Made by a program: the position numbers and the translations under genes. Shown piece by piece: positions 18,780 through 28,672 of a stretch of DNA of 33,542 nucleotides (its first letter is position 1; each line of letters starts with the position of its first letter). The DNA is from Deltaproteobacteria bacterium (lineage in GTDB: Bacteria; Desulfobacterota; Syntrophia; Syntrophales; UBA2210): contig JAPLJO010000114.1 in NCBI GenBank assembly GCA_026388515.1, positions 1-33,542 of the forward strand, read 5' to 3'. The notes beneath the pieces are model-generated. The model was not told the origin of the DNA. It searched no databases and saw nothing but the letters and a program-made list of their open reading frames with translations.

Positions 18780-19553
18780 ATGGGTGATATGAAACACGTG
18801 ACAATCGGCATCATAGGAGGCACGGGCGGCATCGGCAGGTGGTTCGCCCGCTTTTTCGAGGAACAGGGCTTCACCGTGCATGTCGCGGGGAGAAAATCGG
18901 GAATGGACATACCGGCAATGGCAAAAGCTTGTTCCGTCGTCATCGTGAGCGTCCCCATCGGCGCGACCATCGGGGTAATTAAAAAAATCGGCCCATACAT
19001 GAAGCGCAACTCTCTTCTCATGGACCTCACCTCCCTCAAGGAAGAACCGGTAAAGGCGATGCTTGCATCCTCCCGCTCAGAGGTCACCGGGCTCCATCCT
19101 CTCTTCGGCCCTTCCGTGCGCTCCCTGAAAAATCAGAATATCGTGCTCTGCCCCGCACGCGGCAAACATTGGCTCACCTGGCTCAGAGCAATTCTCGAAA
19201 AGAAAGGTGCGCACATCGTTGAAACAACGCCTGAGGACCATGACGAGATGATGGCCGTTGTCCAGGGACTTACCCACCTCAATACCATGACGATGGGTAT
19301 CATGGTCCGTGAATCCGGTATCGACCGGGCGGGACTGGAGAAGTTCTCAACGCCCACCTTCCGGAAGAAACTCAAACTCATCGACAGGGTATTTTCCCGC
19401 CCGGGGCTCTACGCGGAAATCATCACGGGGAATCCGGCACTGCGGCCGCTGGCGCGTCGCTATGCGCACATTGCCGCACAGCTGAAAAAAGTGACGCTGC
19501 AAAAGGACAGGGATTTACTCGTCGCGCTCATCACCGGACGCCGCCGCCCGTGA
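18780..19553 (+). CDS. tyrA: Prephenate dehydrogenase
   Basis: IGIIGGTGGIGRWFARFFEEQGFTVHVAGR, VVIVSVPIGAT, LLMDLTSLKEEPVKAML, GLHPLFGPSVRSLKNQNIVLCPARG, DEMMAVVQGLTHLNTM. No fused chorismate mutase domain. Start may be 18789. Confidence 0.92.
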   Translation: MGDMKHVTIGIIGGTGGIGRWFARFFEEQGFTVHVAGRKSGMDIPAMAKACSVVIVSVPIGATIGVIKKIGPYMKRNSLLMDLTSLKEEPVKAMLASSRSEVTGLHPLFGPSVRSLKNQNIVLCPARGKHWLTWLRAILEKKGAHIVETTPEDHDEMMAVVQGLTHLNTMTMGIMVRESGIDRAGLEKFSTPTFRKKLKLIDRVFSRPGLYAEIITGNPALRPLARRYAHIAAQLKKVTLQKDRDLLVALITGRRRP

Positions 19554-19660
19554 GCGGGAATCTCACGGAGCATCCGTACCTTATCCGGCATCGTGCACCC
19601 ATTTTCTTCTTGACGCCCAAAAGGCTTCCTGCTACGAAGTGACCCTTCAAAAAACATCGC

Positions 19661-19737
19661 GGGCCGTTAGCTCAGACCGGTAGAGCAGCGGACTTTTAAT
19701 CCGTTGGTCAGGGGTTCAATTCCCCTACGGCCCACCA
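19661..19737 (+). tRNA. tRNA-Lys (anticodon TTT), CCA encoded
   Basis: GGGCCGT acceptor pairs with ACGGCCC-A-CCA; anticodon arm GCGGA-CTTTTAA-TCCGT; T arm AGGGG-TTCAATT-CCCCT. Confidence 0.95.
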
Positions 19738-19743
19738 GTAATT
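19694..19743 (+). repeat. 50-bp direct repeat, copy 1 (tRNA-Lys 3' end; candidate att site)
   Basis: TTTTAATCCGTTGGTCAGGGGTTCAATTCCCCTACGGCCCACCAGTAATT is identical to 31226-31275. Confidence 0.93.
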
Positions 19744-19744
19744 T

Positions 19745-19788
19745 CAAGGGGTTGCAATCGTATCATTGCGACCCTTTGCTGCTTTTTT
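19745..19788 (+). terminator. Probable tRNA-Lys transcription terminator
   Basis: CAAGGGGTTGCAAT-cgtatc-ATTGCGACCCTTTG 14-bp stem (two GT wobbles), followed after a few nt by TTTTTT. Confidence 0.55.
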
Positions 19789-20496
19789 AGGCAAAATGTA
19801 GCCAAAATGTAACCATCGTAACCGAAATAATTCTATAGGTTATCCAAAGTGTCCTCCATAAGTTCTTGATATATATATCACCCAAAATAGACAAATATTA
19901 ATTTTCATCTCAATAAATACCATAAAATCCGATGTGCACCCTGTTGATGTAACTAAAACATTAGTCCAGGAATTTATTATTATTTTGACGTCTTAAATAA
20001 GGAGGTTAGAGTGAGTCGGAAGTAATTCATTAATTATTTCCATTAACGCGGATTGCCAGTTGAAAGATTGAATGTTGAGATAGGAAGATGGACACACTCT
20101 TTCGTGCACAAATCTTTTAAAACGACACTTGGATAAAGTTAAAGATTATCGATAGAAATGTTGTTAAACGACACCTTCTCCGCATACGTAAAACTGACTC
20201 ATCAATTACATAATCGTATCTCAAATAACATAAGAATACAGAATAGTAATTATCATACAAATGATACTTATCAAAAACACCAACATTCCTTAATGATTAT
20301 AGTGACTTATTTTCTCCCCAATTATTCCTATCAAGGAATGACTCTTGCAATAGTAAACTGATTAATCTCTTGTAATACATAGGAAGTTCTCATAATCTTT
20401 GTACCATTGAAAATTTATTGTAAGGGTTATCAGCATAAATAAGTGCCATGAGTTGTTGAGCCTCACAACATTACTATGATTTAATCAGAGGCACTA

Positions 20497-22203
20497 ATGA
20501 TCATCACCGACTTGATACCAGTTTTGGTTTTGCCTTGTGTCCTCACAGTTCTGGCCATTTTCTTAGGCGAATACATGGCAAAGGTGTTTAATGGTGAACG
20601 CACTCTCCTTACGCCCCTTCTGAACTCGCCGGAGCAATTTCTTTATAAAATATTCGGTGTCAATAAAAATGATGAGATGTCATGGAAGACCTACTCATGG
20701 GCATTTATTGTATTCAATATTATTGGTATTGTGGCGCTTTTTCTTCTTCAAATATTGCAGGGGTTTCTTCCATTTAATCCCCAGAAGTTAGGGCCTGTTC
20801 ACTGGGATATTGCGCTGAATACTGCGATATCGTTTGTGACTAATACAAACTGGCAGGCGTACAGCGGTGAGCAGACCATGAGTTATTTGACCCAGATGAT
20901 GGGGCTTACCGTACAGAATTTTCTTTCCGCTGCTGTTGGAATTGCTCCTGCCATTGCACTCATCAGGGGATTTGCACGTAAAGAAACTTCTACCTTAGGC
21001 AATTTCTGGGTCGATCTCACACGCTCCATTATATATATTCTGTTGCCGCTGACGCTCATCTGGTCCCTTGTCTTTGTTTCACAGGGTGTCGTTCAAACGC
21101 TTCATCCTCAAATAGATGCCCTGACTCTTGAAGGACAGAAGCAAATTATATCAGTGGGGCCTGTTGCATCACAGGAAGCTATCAAACAACTTGGCACTAA
21201 TGGTGGCGGTTTTTTCAACGCCAACTCATCGCATCCTTTTGAAAATCCCACTCCTCTCACGGATTTTATGGCTGTGCTGGGACTTCTTTTAATTCCTGCC
21301 GCATTGCCGTTTACTTTCGGAGCTATGTTGAAAAATCGCAGACAGGGCTGGGCCATATACGCTTCCATGTTGATGCTCTTCATAATAGGTGTGGGTCTTA
21401 TAATCGGAACGGAGGTGCAGGGAAATCCACTCCTGGAAAAAATAGGCGTCATGGGCGGTGTAAACATGGAAGGGAAAGAAGTGCGATGCGGCATTATCAA
21501 TTCCGTATTATTTGCACAATCGACAACTGCAACTTCGTGCGGAGCCGTCAACAGTATGCATGACAGTCTCATGCCCCTCAGCGGACTGATACTGATTTTT
21601 AATATTGCGATAGGCGAGGTAATCTTCGGAGGCGTCGGCACCGGACTGATCAGCATGCTGGCCTACGCGGTACTTACCATGTTCATCGCAGGCCTGATGA
21701 TTGGAAGGACACCAGAATTCATCGGGAAAAAACTCGAATCGTTCGAGATGGTGATGTCCATCATCATTATTCTGTCCCCGGCGTTACTGCTTCTCGTGTT
21801 GTCAAGTATCGCAATCTCAACACAGGCCGGACTTAGCAGTCTCAATAATATGGGATCTCATGGACTTTCAGAGATACTGTATGCGTATGCGTCGACAGCC
21901 GGCAATAACGGTTCTGCCTTTGGTGGATTAAATGCCGGCACGCTGTTCTACACTCTTACCACCTCCCTCGCCATGCTGGTGGGAAGATTTTCCACAGTCA
22001 TTCCGGCGCTCGCCATTGCAGGATTCCTCGCGACGAAGAAAATAGTTCCCGCTGGCATTGCTACTTTTCCCACGACGGGCGTACTCTTTATCGTGATGCT
22101 GGTGAGTGTGGTTGTCATTGTCGGTGCATTAACTTTCTTTCCTGTATTAACACTAGGACCCTTTATCGAACACCTTCAGATCTTTGCGGGGAAGGCGTTC
22201 TGA
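20497..22203 (+). CDS. kdpA: K+-transporting P-type ATPase subunit A
   Basis: YMAKVFNGERT, AISFVTNTNWQAYSGEQTMSYLTQM, LGTNGGGFFNANSSHPFENPTPLTDF, TTATSCGAVNSMHDSLMPLSG, YAYASTAGNNGSAFGGL. Confidence 0.97.
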   Translation: MIITDLIPVLVLPCVLTVLAIFLGEYMAKVFNGERTLLTPLLNSPEQFLYKIFGVNKNDEMSWKTYSWAFIVFNIIGIVALFLLQILQGFLPFNPQKLGPVHWDIALNTAISFVTNTNWQAYSGEQTMSYLTQMMGLTVQNFLSAAVGIAPAIALIRGFARKETSTLGNFWVDLTRSIIYILLPLTLIWSLVFVSQGVVQTLHPQIDALTLEGQKQIISVGPVASQEAIKQLGTNGGGFFNANSSHPFENPTPLTDFMAVLGLLLIPAALPFTFGAMLKNRRQGWAIYASMLMLFIIGVGLIIGTEVQGNPLLEKIGVMGGVNMEGKEVRCGIINSVLFAQSTTATSCGAVNSMHDSLMPLSGLILIFNIAIGEVIFGGVGTGLISMLAYAVLTMFIAGLMIGRTPEFIGKKLESFEMVMSIIIILSPALLLLVLSSIAISTQAGLSSLNNMGSHGLSEILYAYASTAGNNGSAFGGLNAGTLFYTLTTSLAMLVGRFSTVIPALAIAGFLATKKIVPAGIATFPTTGVLFIVMLVSVVVIVGALTFFPVLTLGPFIEHLQIFAGKAF

Positions 22204-22212
22204 GACAAGAGT

Positions 22213-24249
22213 ATGAAGGCACAAAAACCGGGAATATGGCAATCAGGACTCATTTTGGAGGCTATGAAGGATTCGGTGATCAAACTGAATCCCGTGTCCA
22301 TGATGAAAAATCCCGTTATGGGTATCGTAGAAATTGTAACGCTCATAACCTCTTTGATTGTGCTGGGGGATCTCTATTCAGGGAAGAGCTTTTCATATGA
22401 TGGCCAGATAACGTGCTGGCTGTGGTTTACGATCATATTTGCAAATTTTGCAGAGGCCCTCGCAGAGGGTCAGGGCAGAGCGCAGGCAGAGTCTCTGAAA
22501 AAGAACCGCAGTGAAGCGTTTGCGAAGAAGTTACATGCCGATGGTAGCAGTGAAAGAATCCCGGCGCTACAGCTGCGTAAAGGAGATATTGTTATTGTCG
22601 AGGACGGAGACCCTGTGCCGGGGGATGGTGATGTGGTGGAAGGTGCGGCGCTCATCGACGAATCGGCTATTACTGGTGAATCAGCACCTGTGATCAGAGA
22701 AGCGGGGGGTGACCGTTGCGGTGTGACCGGAGGGACCCGGGTTCTTTCGGGCACAATAAAAGTTAAAATTACGACCAATCCAGGAGAAACGTTTCTTGAC
22801 CAGATGATAGCCATGGTCGAGGGTGCGAAACGTCAGAAGACACCTAATGAAAAGGCATTGAACATTCTTCTCATTGGACTGACTGTGACGTTCATCGTTG
22901 TTGTCATTACATTAAAATATTTTGCAGGATACATGAATGTCATCGTGGGGATATCAACACTTATTGCATTGCTCGTGTGCCTCATGCCGACGACGATTGG
23001 GGGCCTCTTGCCAGCTATCGGTATTGCCGGGATGGATCGTTTATTACGGCATAACTTCATCGCCACGAGCGGACGTGCTGTGGAAGCGGCAGGCGATGTT
23101 GATGTGGTGCTTATGGATAAGACCGGTACTATCACTCTTGGTAACAGGGTAGCGACAGATTTTCTTCCCGCTGATGAGAGTGATAAAAAAACCCTTGTAA
23201 ATGCGGCATTACTTTCGTCTCTTGCCGATGAAACGCCCGAAGGCCGAAGTATAGTGATTCTCGCAAAAGAGCAACTTGGCGTGAGAGGACGTGACATACG
23301 TGCGCCTGAGGGCGCCATATTCTTCCCATTCAGCGCAGACAAGCGCATGAGCGGTATCAACTGGAATGGCCATAAGATCATGAAGGGTTCTTCGGCTGCT
23401 ATTCATGATTTCGTGATTTCAAATAACGGTCGGGTATCTGAAAAGATACAAAAGATAACTGCAGATGTCTCTCGTGAAGGATCAACGCCGCTCCTTGTCG
23501 CAGAAGATGATAAGGTCCTTGGTGTCATTCGATTGAAGGATGTTCTGAAAGAGGGCATCAAAGGAAGAATTTCTCAACTTGGTCAAATGGGAATAAAATC
23601 AGTTATGATTACTGGAGATAATCCATTGACGGCAGCTACCATAGCCGCTGAAGCTGGTATCGATGATTTTGTGGCCGAAGCAAAACCAGATATCAAGCTT
23701 GATCTCATCAGAAAGTACCAGTCAAAAGGACATCTTGTCGCAATGATAGGCGACGGCACTAATGACGCGCCCGCGCTGGCTCAGGCTGACGTCGCCGTTG
23801 CCATGAATGCGGGAACGCAGGCAGCACGAGAAGCGGCGAACATAGTCGATCTTGACTCCAATCCAACAAAACTCCTCGATATTGTCGAAATCGGAAAACA
23901 AATATTAATTACCCGCGGCTCGCTGACGACGTTCAGCGTAGCAAATGATGTGGCAAAATACTTTGCAATCATCCCGGCGATATTCGTGACCCAGTATCCG
24001 AACCTCAGCGTGCTCAACATCATGAATCTTTCGAGTGCCAATAGCGCGGTGTTGTCTGCGGTCATCTTCAATGCCATTATTATACCAATGTTGATTCCCC
24101 TGGCGCTCCGCGGTGTGCGATACAAGCCGGCAACTGCTTCGACGCTTCTTCGCCGAAATCTTTTGATTTATGGTCTTGGAGGGTTGGTAGTACCTTTTGC
24201 AGGGATTAAACTGATTGATCTCATCATATCATCACTAGGACTGGTGTAG
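22213..24249 (+). CDS. kdpB: K+-transporting P-type ATPase subunit B
   Basis: [31 protein letters not shown] (DKTGT phosphorylation site), [53 protein letters not shown]. Confidence 0.97.
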   Translation: MKAQKPGIWQSGLILEAMKDSVIKLNPVSMMKNPVMGIVEIVTLITSLIVLGDLYSGKSFSYDGQITCWLWFTIIFANFAEALAEGQGRAQAESLKKNRSEAFAKKLHADGSSERIPALQLRKGDIVIVEDGDPVPGDGDVVEGAALIDESAITGESAPVIREAGGDRCGVTGGTRVLSGTIKVKITTNPGETFLDQMIAMVEGAKRQKTPNEKALNILLIGLTVTFIVVVITLKYFAGYMNVIVGISTLIALLVCLMPTTIGGLLPAIGIAGMDRLLRHNFIATSGRAVEAAGDVDVVLMDKTGTITLGNRVATDFLPADESDKKTLVNAALLSSLADETPEGRSIVILAKEQLGVRGRDIRAPEGAIFFPFSADKRMSGINWNGHKIMKGSSAAIHDFVISNNGRVSEKIQKITADVSREGSTPLLVAEDDKVLGVIRLKDVLKEGIKGRISQLGQMGIKSVMITGDNPLTAATIAAEAGIDDFVAEAKPDIKLDLIRKYQSKGHLVAMIGDGTNDAPALAQADVAVAMNAGTQAAREAANIVDLDSNPTKLLDIVEIGKQILITRGSLTTFSVANDVAKYFAIIPAIFVTQYPNLSVLNIMNLSSANSAVLSAVIFNAIIIPMLIPLALRGVRYKPATASTLLRRNLLIYGLGGLVVPFAGIKLIDLIISSLGLV

Positions 24250-24261
24250 GGGCAGTATTCA

Positions 24262-24849
24262 ATGTTACAGGTGAAGCGTGCCGTCATCGTTTTTGTCTCA
24301 TTTTCTCTCCTGTGCGGTCTCGTCTACCCACTTGGTATTACCGCAATTGCCCAGATACTCTTCCCTTATCAATCAAGAGGAAGTTTACTAATCAGTGGTA
24401 ATCAATGCATCGGTTCAGAACTTATCGGTCAAATGTTCACAAGCCCGAAGTACTTTCATGGAAGACCATCGGCAACAGATCCTGCCTATAATGCCGGTGG
24501 CTCAGCCGGGAGCAATCTCGGACCTTCCAGCGCACAGCTCCTTGAGCAAGTTAAAGAGAGAATAGCAGAGATGCGTCGTGAAAACGGATTGTCTCCCGCA
24601 ACACCAGTTCCTGCCGATATGGTTCTTGCATCGGCAAGCGGACTTGATCCCCATATCAGTATGCGGTCCGCCATGCTTCAGGTTCGCCGCGTCGCCGGTG
24701 AGAGAGGGCTGCCGGAAGCGGAGGTTGAGTTGCTTCTGAGGCACTATGTTGAAACGCCCCTTCTGCGGATGTGGGGACAGGAAAGGGTCAACGTTTTGAG
24801 ACTTAACATGGCTTTGGATACGCGGGGGAATAACCATACTATAAATTAG
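24262..24849 (+). CDS. kdpC: K+-transporting ATPase subunit C
   Basis: LLCGLVYPLGITAIAQILFPYQSRGSL, LIGQMFTSPKYFHGRPSATDPAYNAGGSAGSNLGPSS, PADMVLASASGLDPHISMRSAMLQVRRVA. Confidence 0.96.
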   Translation: MLQVKRAVIVFVSFSLLCGLVYPLGITAIAQILFPYQSRGSLLISGNQCIGSELIGQMFTSPKYFHGRPSATDPAYNAGGSAGSNLGPSSAQLLEQVKERIAEMRRENGLSPATPVPADMVLASASGLDPHISMRSAMLQVRRVAGERGLPEAEVELLLRHYVETPLLRMWGQERVNVLRLNMALDTRGNNHTIN

Positions 24850-24892
24850 GAAACGCGTTACTATCACCGGATCCTTTATTTGAAGAAGTGAA

Positions 24893-26914
24893 ATGGAATT
24901 AAAAAGACCTAGCCCTGACGCGCTCTTGAAGGAAGTGGAGCGTGAGGAGAACAATAAGGGGAGATTGAAAATATTTATCGGATACTCCCCCGGTGTCGGA
25001 AAGACCTACACCATGCTCAATGAAGCGCATGTCTTGAAGAGTCGTGGTGTGGATGTGGTGGTCGGCTTTGTAGAGACTCATAACCGCGTCGAAACGGAAA
25101 CACTGCTTACCGGGCTTGAAGTTATACCCCGACAGCAATTTGAATACAGGGGAATCACACTCGGAGAACTTGATCTTGATGCCATTCTTGCCAGGCATCC
25201 CTCAGTAGTGCTTGTTGATGAACTTGCCCACACAAACGCGCACGAAAGCAAGCATCCAAAACGATATCATGACATCGAAGAGCTGCTTAAAAGCGGCATT
25301 GATGTATACACCACGGTCAATATCCAGCACTTTGAAAGCATGAATGATGTGGTGGCAAAAATTACGGGAGTGCGCATGCAGGAAACCATTCCCGACTCGT
25401 TTCTCGATCATGCGGACGAAGTACAGGTTATCGACATTCCCTGGGAAGAGCTGTTGCAGCGATTGAAAGAGGGGAAGGTATATGTTCCCGAACAGGCGCG
25501 GCATGCCATGGATAATTTCTTTCAGCGCGGTAATTTATTTGCCCTTCGGGAACTTATGCTTAACCTTGTTGCACGCAAGGTGGACAGCGAACTTCTCAAT
25601 TACATGAGAGCACGAGCGATTCCCGGTTCATGGCCCGCGTCAGAAAGATTAGTGGTGTGTATCGCTGCGAGCCCGTATGCAAAACAGCTCATTCGAAAAG
25701 CATACACAATTGCCAAGGATACACACGCAGAATGGTATGCCGTATATGTGTCAGCGACATCACTCTTGGATCAGTCGGGGGCTGAGCAGACCTATTTAAC
25801 GGAGGCACTGAATCTGGCGGAAGAACTGGGTGCAAAAGTTATCACGCTGACGGGAACGGATATCGCCGATGAAATTCTGCGTTTTGCCCGCGAACACAAT
25901 ATTACCCATATTGTAATCGGTAAACCGCTCAGGTCGATATTTGTCGGCTTCTTTAGGGGTTCTCCTGCATCTCGTCTTCTCCATACTCAAGGCGAGTTCG
26001 AACTTCACCTCATTTCACCAACGATTGAAAAAAGAGCGGCGGAATTGAAGGTCCCCCCAAAGCAATTCACTTTTTCACTAAAAGAGTACATCCTTTCACT
26101 CGCTATCGTTGCCGCGATCACACTGGTTAATTTTTTCATCCTCCAAAGGATGCTCAATCCTACATCGCTTTTATTCATTTATCTTATTGCAACAATTGCA
26201 TGCGCACTGTTTTATGGTACAGGACCTTCTCTCTTTGCCTCCATTATAAGTATGTTGGTTTTTGATTATTTTTTCACTGTGCCTAAATTCAGTTTTTCAA
26301 TGTATATTGTTCATGATGTGATTAACGCCTCTGCATTCTTTTTTGCATCAATTGTTATTGGTCAGCTTGTAAAAACAATTCGAAGACAGCATCTGGCACT
26401 GCAGTTACGGCTCGAACGTGTTTCACTCGCTGAGGATATGAGCAGGGAATTAATGACACTTCCGCCGGCTGAGCAATTGGTAGAAGAACTGGCCAGTTGT
26501 TCAAGCGAGACGACCAACATCTTAACGCTCCTGCGCACAACGATACTCAATGACATTAGCCAGTTAATGATCAAGTATGTGGCAAGGATCATTAACGCCC
26601 CCTCGGTTGTACTTTTTCGAGCAAAAGATGGCGGACTCCAAGTATGGGCGCGAAGCAATCCAGAATTGGAGATCAGTCAGAATGAAAAGGCCGCGGCCGA
26701 ATGGACATATTCACACGGGGAGATTGCGGGTTCCGGCACGGGAACCCTTTCAGGTATCGCATATTTATTTATGCCAATCAAATCCCAAGATACAACAATT
26801 GGTGTTATGGGCATTCAGTATGATTACAAGAATCTCTTCCCTGAACAACGCCAACTGCTGGGAACAATATCCAATCTCACGTCTCTCGCGGCTTCAAAGT
26901 GGATTAAAATATGA
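24893..26914 (+). CDS. kdpD: KdpD-like K+ sensor protein lacking the histidine kinase domain
   Basis: KdpD N-terminal domain (IFIGYSPGVGKTYTML Walker A, VVLVDELAHTN), Usp-like domain, DUF4118 transmembrane block, GAF-like end; stops at SLAASKWIKI* with no H-box, N-box or G-box. Confidence 0.9.
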   Translation: MELKRPSPDALLKEVEREENNKGRLKIFIGYSPGVGKTYTMLNEAHVLKSRGVDVVVGFVETHNRVETETLLTGLEVIPRQQFEYRGITLGELDLDAILARHPSVVLVDELAHTNAHESKHPKRYHDIEELLKSGIDVYTTVNIQHFESMNDVVAKITGVRMQETIPDSFLDHADEVQVIDIPWEELLQRLKEGKVYVPEQARHAMDNFFQRGNLFALRELMLNLVARKVDSELLNYMRARAIPGSWPASERLVVCIAASPYAKQLIRKAYTIAKDTHAEWYAVYVSATSLLDQSGAEQTYLTEALNLAEELGAKVITLTGTDIADEILRFAREHNITHIVIGKPLRSIFVGFFRGSPASRLLHTQGEFELHLISPTIEKRAAELKVPPKQFTFSLKEYILSLAIVAAITLVNFFILQRMLNPTSLLFIYLIATIACALFYGTGPSLFASIISMLVFDYFFTVPKFSFSMYIVHDVINASAFFFASIVIGQLVKTIRRQHLALQLRLERVSLAEDMSRELMTLPPAEQLVEELASCSSETTNILTLLRTTILNDISQLMIKYVARIINAPSVVLFRAKDGGLQVWARSNPELEISQNEKAAAEWTYSHGEIAGSGTGTLSGIAYLFMPIKSQDTTIGVMGIQYDYKNLFPEQRQLLGTISNLTSLAASKWIKI

Positions 26915-27331
26915 CAGACGGATGAAACAAATCGAAATGCTGCTTAATTGAGCACACTTGATATTTATAGAAATCGATGAACACCATCATTTCCACTTGA
27001 AAGCGCGCATTTGGTGAAAATTGCCAGATGCACAATTATCAGGAAGCTATGCTTCCCACGTCACCGTCTTTCCGTGTAAGTGTTGATCAGGGCAATCTGG
27101 AAGCTGCCTGCCCGATCACATAATCCTGCTTGTCGATTTAAGGTAGATCCTGACGTTTGACTGTCTACTCACCTGAATAAAAAAGACAATGTTGTTGCCT
27201 TCTCATCAAAAGCAAATAACTCTTCTCGCTTTGAACAATTCTGTACCATCATCATTCTGAATATACAATTCTGTATGATTTTCAGTAAACCCCCCTTTTA
27301 TAAGTTATTATAAATAAACCCTAATTCATCA

Positions 27332-27347
27332 TGGCAAGGTACTTGCT
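27332..27347 (+). promoter_or_regulatory. Predicted sigma54 (-24/-12) promoter of amtB-glnK
   Basis: TGGCAAG-GTAC-TTGCT matches TGGCACG-N4-TTGCW with correct GG-GC spacing, 39 nt upstream of the amtB ATG. Confidence 0.7.
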
Positions 27348-27386
27348 AAAAAACATGCAATTTACTTGAGAGGATGGAATATCATT

Positions 27387-28610
27387 ATGAATCAGATCAG
27401 CGCAGGCGACACCGCGTGGATTCTCGTGTGTTGTTCTCTGGTGTTATTAATGACGCCGGCTCTGGCACTTTTTTATGCGGGGATGGTGAGGAGGAAGAAC
27501 GTCCTCTCCACGTTAACCATGAGCTATGTCTTTATGGCTCTTATCGGTGTTCAGTGGGTGCTGTACGGTTATTCCCTGGCCTTCGGAGCAGACATCAATG
27601 GGCTCATCGGCGGGCTGAATTTTGTGGGATTCAACGGCGTGAATGCGCTGCCTAACGCAGATTACAGCACGACCATCCCGCAGTCACTTTTCGCAGCTTT
27701 TCAGATGATGTTTGCGATCATCACCCCCGCATTGATTACCGGTGCCTTCGTGGAAAGGATAAAATTCAAAAGCTTTCTGCTGTTCAGTCTTCTCTGGGCG
27801 ACGCTGGTCTATGATCCATTGTGCCACTGGGTCTGGGGGCAGGGCGGCTGGCTGAAAACAATGGGTGTTTTGGATTTTGCCGGGGGGACTGTGGTCCATA
27901 TCGCCGCCGGCTTTTCGGCTCTCGCCTTTGCGCTGGTAATAGGTCCCCGCAAGGGCTACGGCAGGTGCCCCATGGAACCGAACAATATTCCGCTGACGGT
28001 CATCGGGGCCGGCTTGCTCTGGGTGGGCTGGTTCGGCTTTAACGCTGGTAGCGCCCTGGGAGCCAATGGCGTCGCTGTGAATGCCCTCCTGACCACCAAT
28101 ACCTCGGCGGCGACAGCGGGACTCGTCTGGATGCTGCTCTCCTGGCTGGACGGACGGCCGAGCACACTGGGGATCGCCACCGGGATGGTGGTGGGCCTGG
28201 CGGCAGTCACACCGGCCTCGGGCTACATCACCCCATTGGCATCGATGGTTGTCGGGGCGGTTGCCGCGCCAGTGTCATATTACACCATGCGTTTTCGGGA
28301 CAGACGCAAGCTGGACGAGTCGCTGGATGTATGGGCCTGTCATGGCATGTCAAGTTCATGGGGAATGATTGCCACCGGTCTCTTCGCCACCGTGGCCGTT
28401 AACAGTAGTGGCGCCAACGGACTGTTTTTCGGCAATCCCGGGCAGATAGGAATCCAGATTCTTGCCGTGATCGTCACCATCGTTTTTTCTTTCGGGATGA
28501 CCTATTTACTGGCCAAGATGCTGAGTGCAAGCATCGGATTAAGGGTAACTGCCATAGAGGAAGAAATCGGCCTGGATATCAGTTCTCACGGAGAGAGGTC
28601 CTATTCATAG
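27387..28610 (+). CDS. amtB: Ammonium transporter (Amt/MEP/Rh family)
   Basis: GDTAWILVCCSLVLLMTPALALFYAGMVRRKNVLSTLTMSY, FAAFQMMFAIITPALITGAFVERIKF, FAGGTVVHIAAGFSALA, WVGWFGFNAGSAL, ACHGMSSSWGMIATGLFA. The ORF track starts at TTG 27366; ATG 27387 has an upstream GAGAGGA. Confidence 0.96.
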   Translation: MNQISAGDTAWILVCCSLVLLMTPALALFYAGMVRRKNVLSTLTMSYVFMALIGVQWVLYGYSLAFGADINGLIGGLNFVGFNGVNALPNADYSTTIPQSLFAAFQMMFAIITPALITGAFVERIKFKSFLLFSLLWATLVYDPLCHWVWGQGGWLKTMGVLDFAGGTVVHIAAGFSALAFALVIGPRKGYGRCPMEPNNIPLTVIGAGLLWVGWFGFNAGSALGANGVAVNALLTTNTSAATAGLVWMLLSWLDGRPSTLGIATGMVVGLAAVTPASGYITPLASMVVGAVAAPVSYYTMRFRDRRKLDESLDVWACHGMSSSWGMIATGLFATVAVNSSGANGLFFGNPGQIGIQILAVIVTIVFSFGMTYLLAKMLSASIGLRVTAIEEEIGLDISSHGERSYS

Positions 28611-28672
28611 ACCTGATTCCCCGGTCACATGAGCCATTGCAATAGTCCATTTCATATGTGGGAGATGCCATT

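Noticed and set aside
26577-26951. Possible +1 frame continuation of KdpD (ORF ending ...KYDRRMKQIEMLLN)
   Set aside because: Considered as evidence of a frameshift hiding the kinase domain, but it stops within a few codons and no HisKA motif follows; the short form seems genuine.
27084-27118. TGATCaGGGCA...TGCCCGATCA hairpin downstream of kdpD
   Set aside because: No T-run and one bulge; too weak to call a terminator or regulatory element without conservation data.
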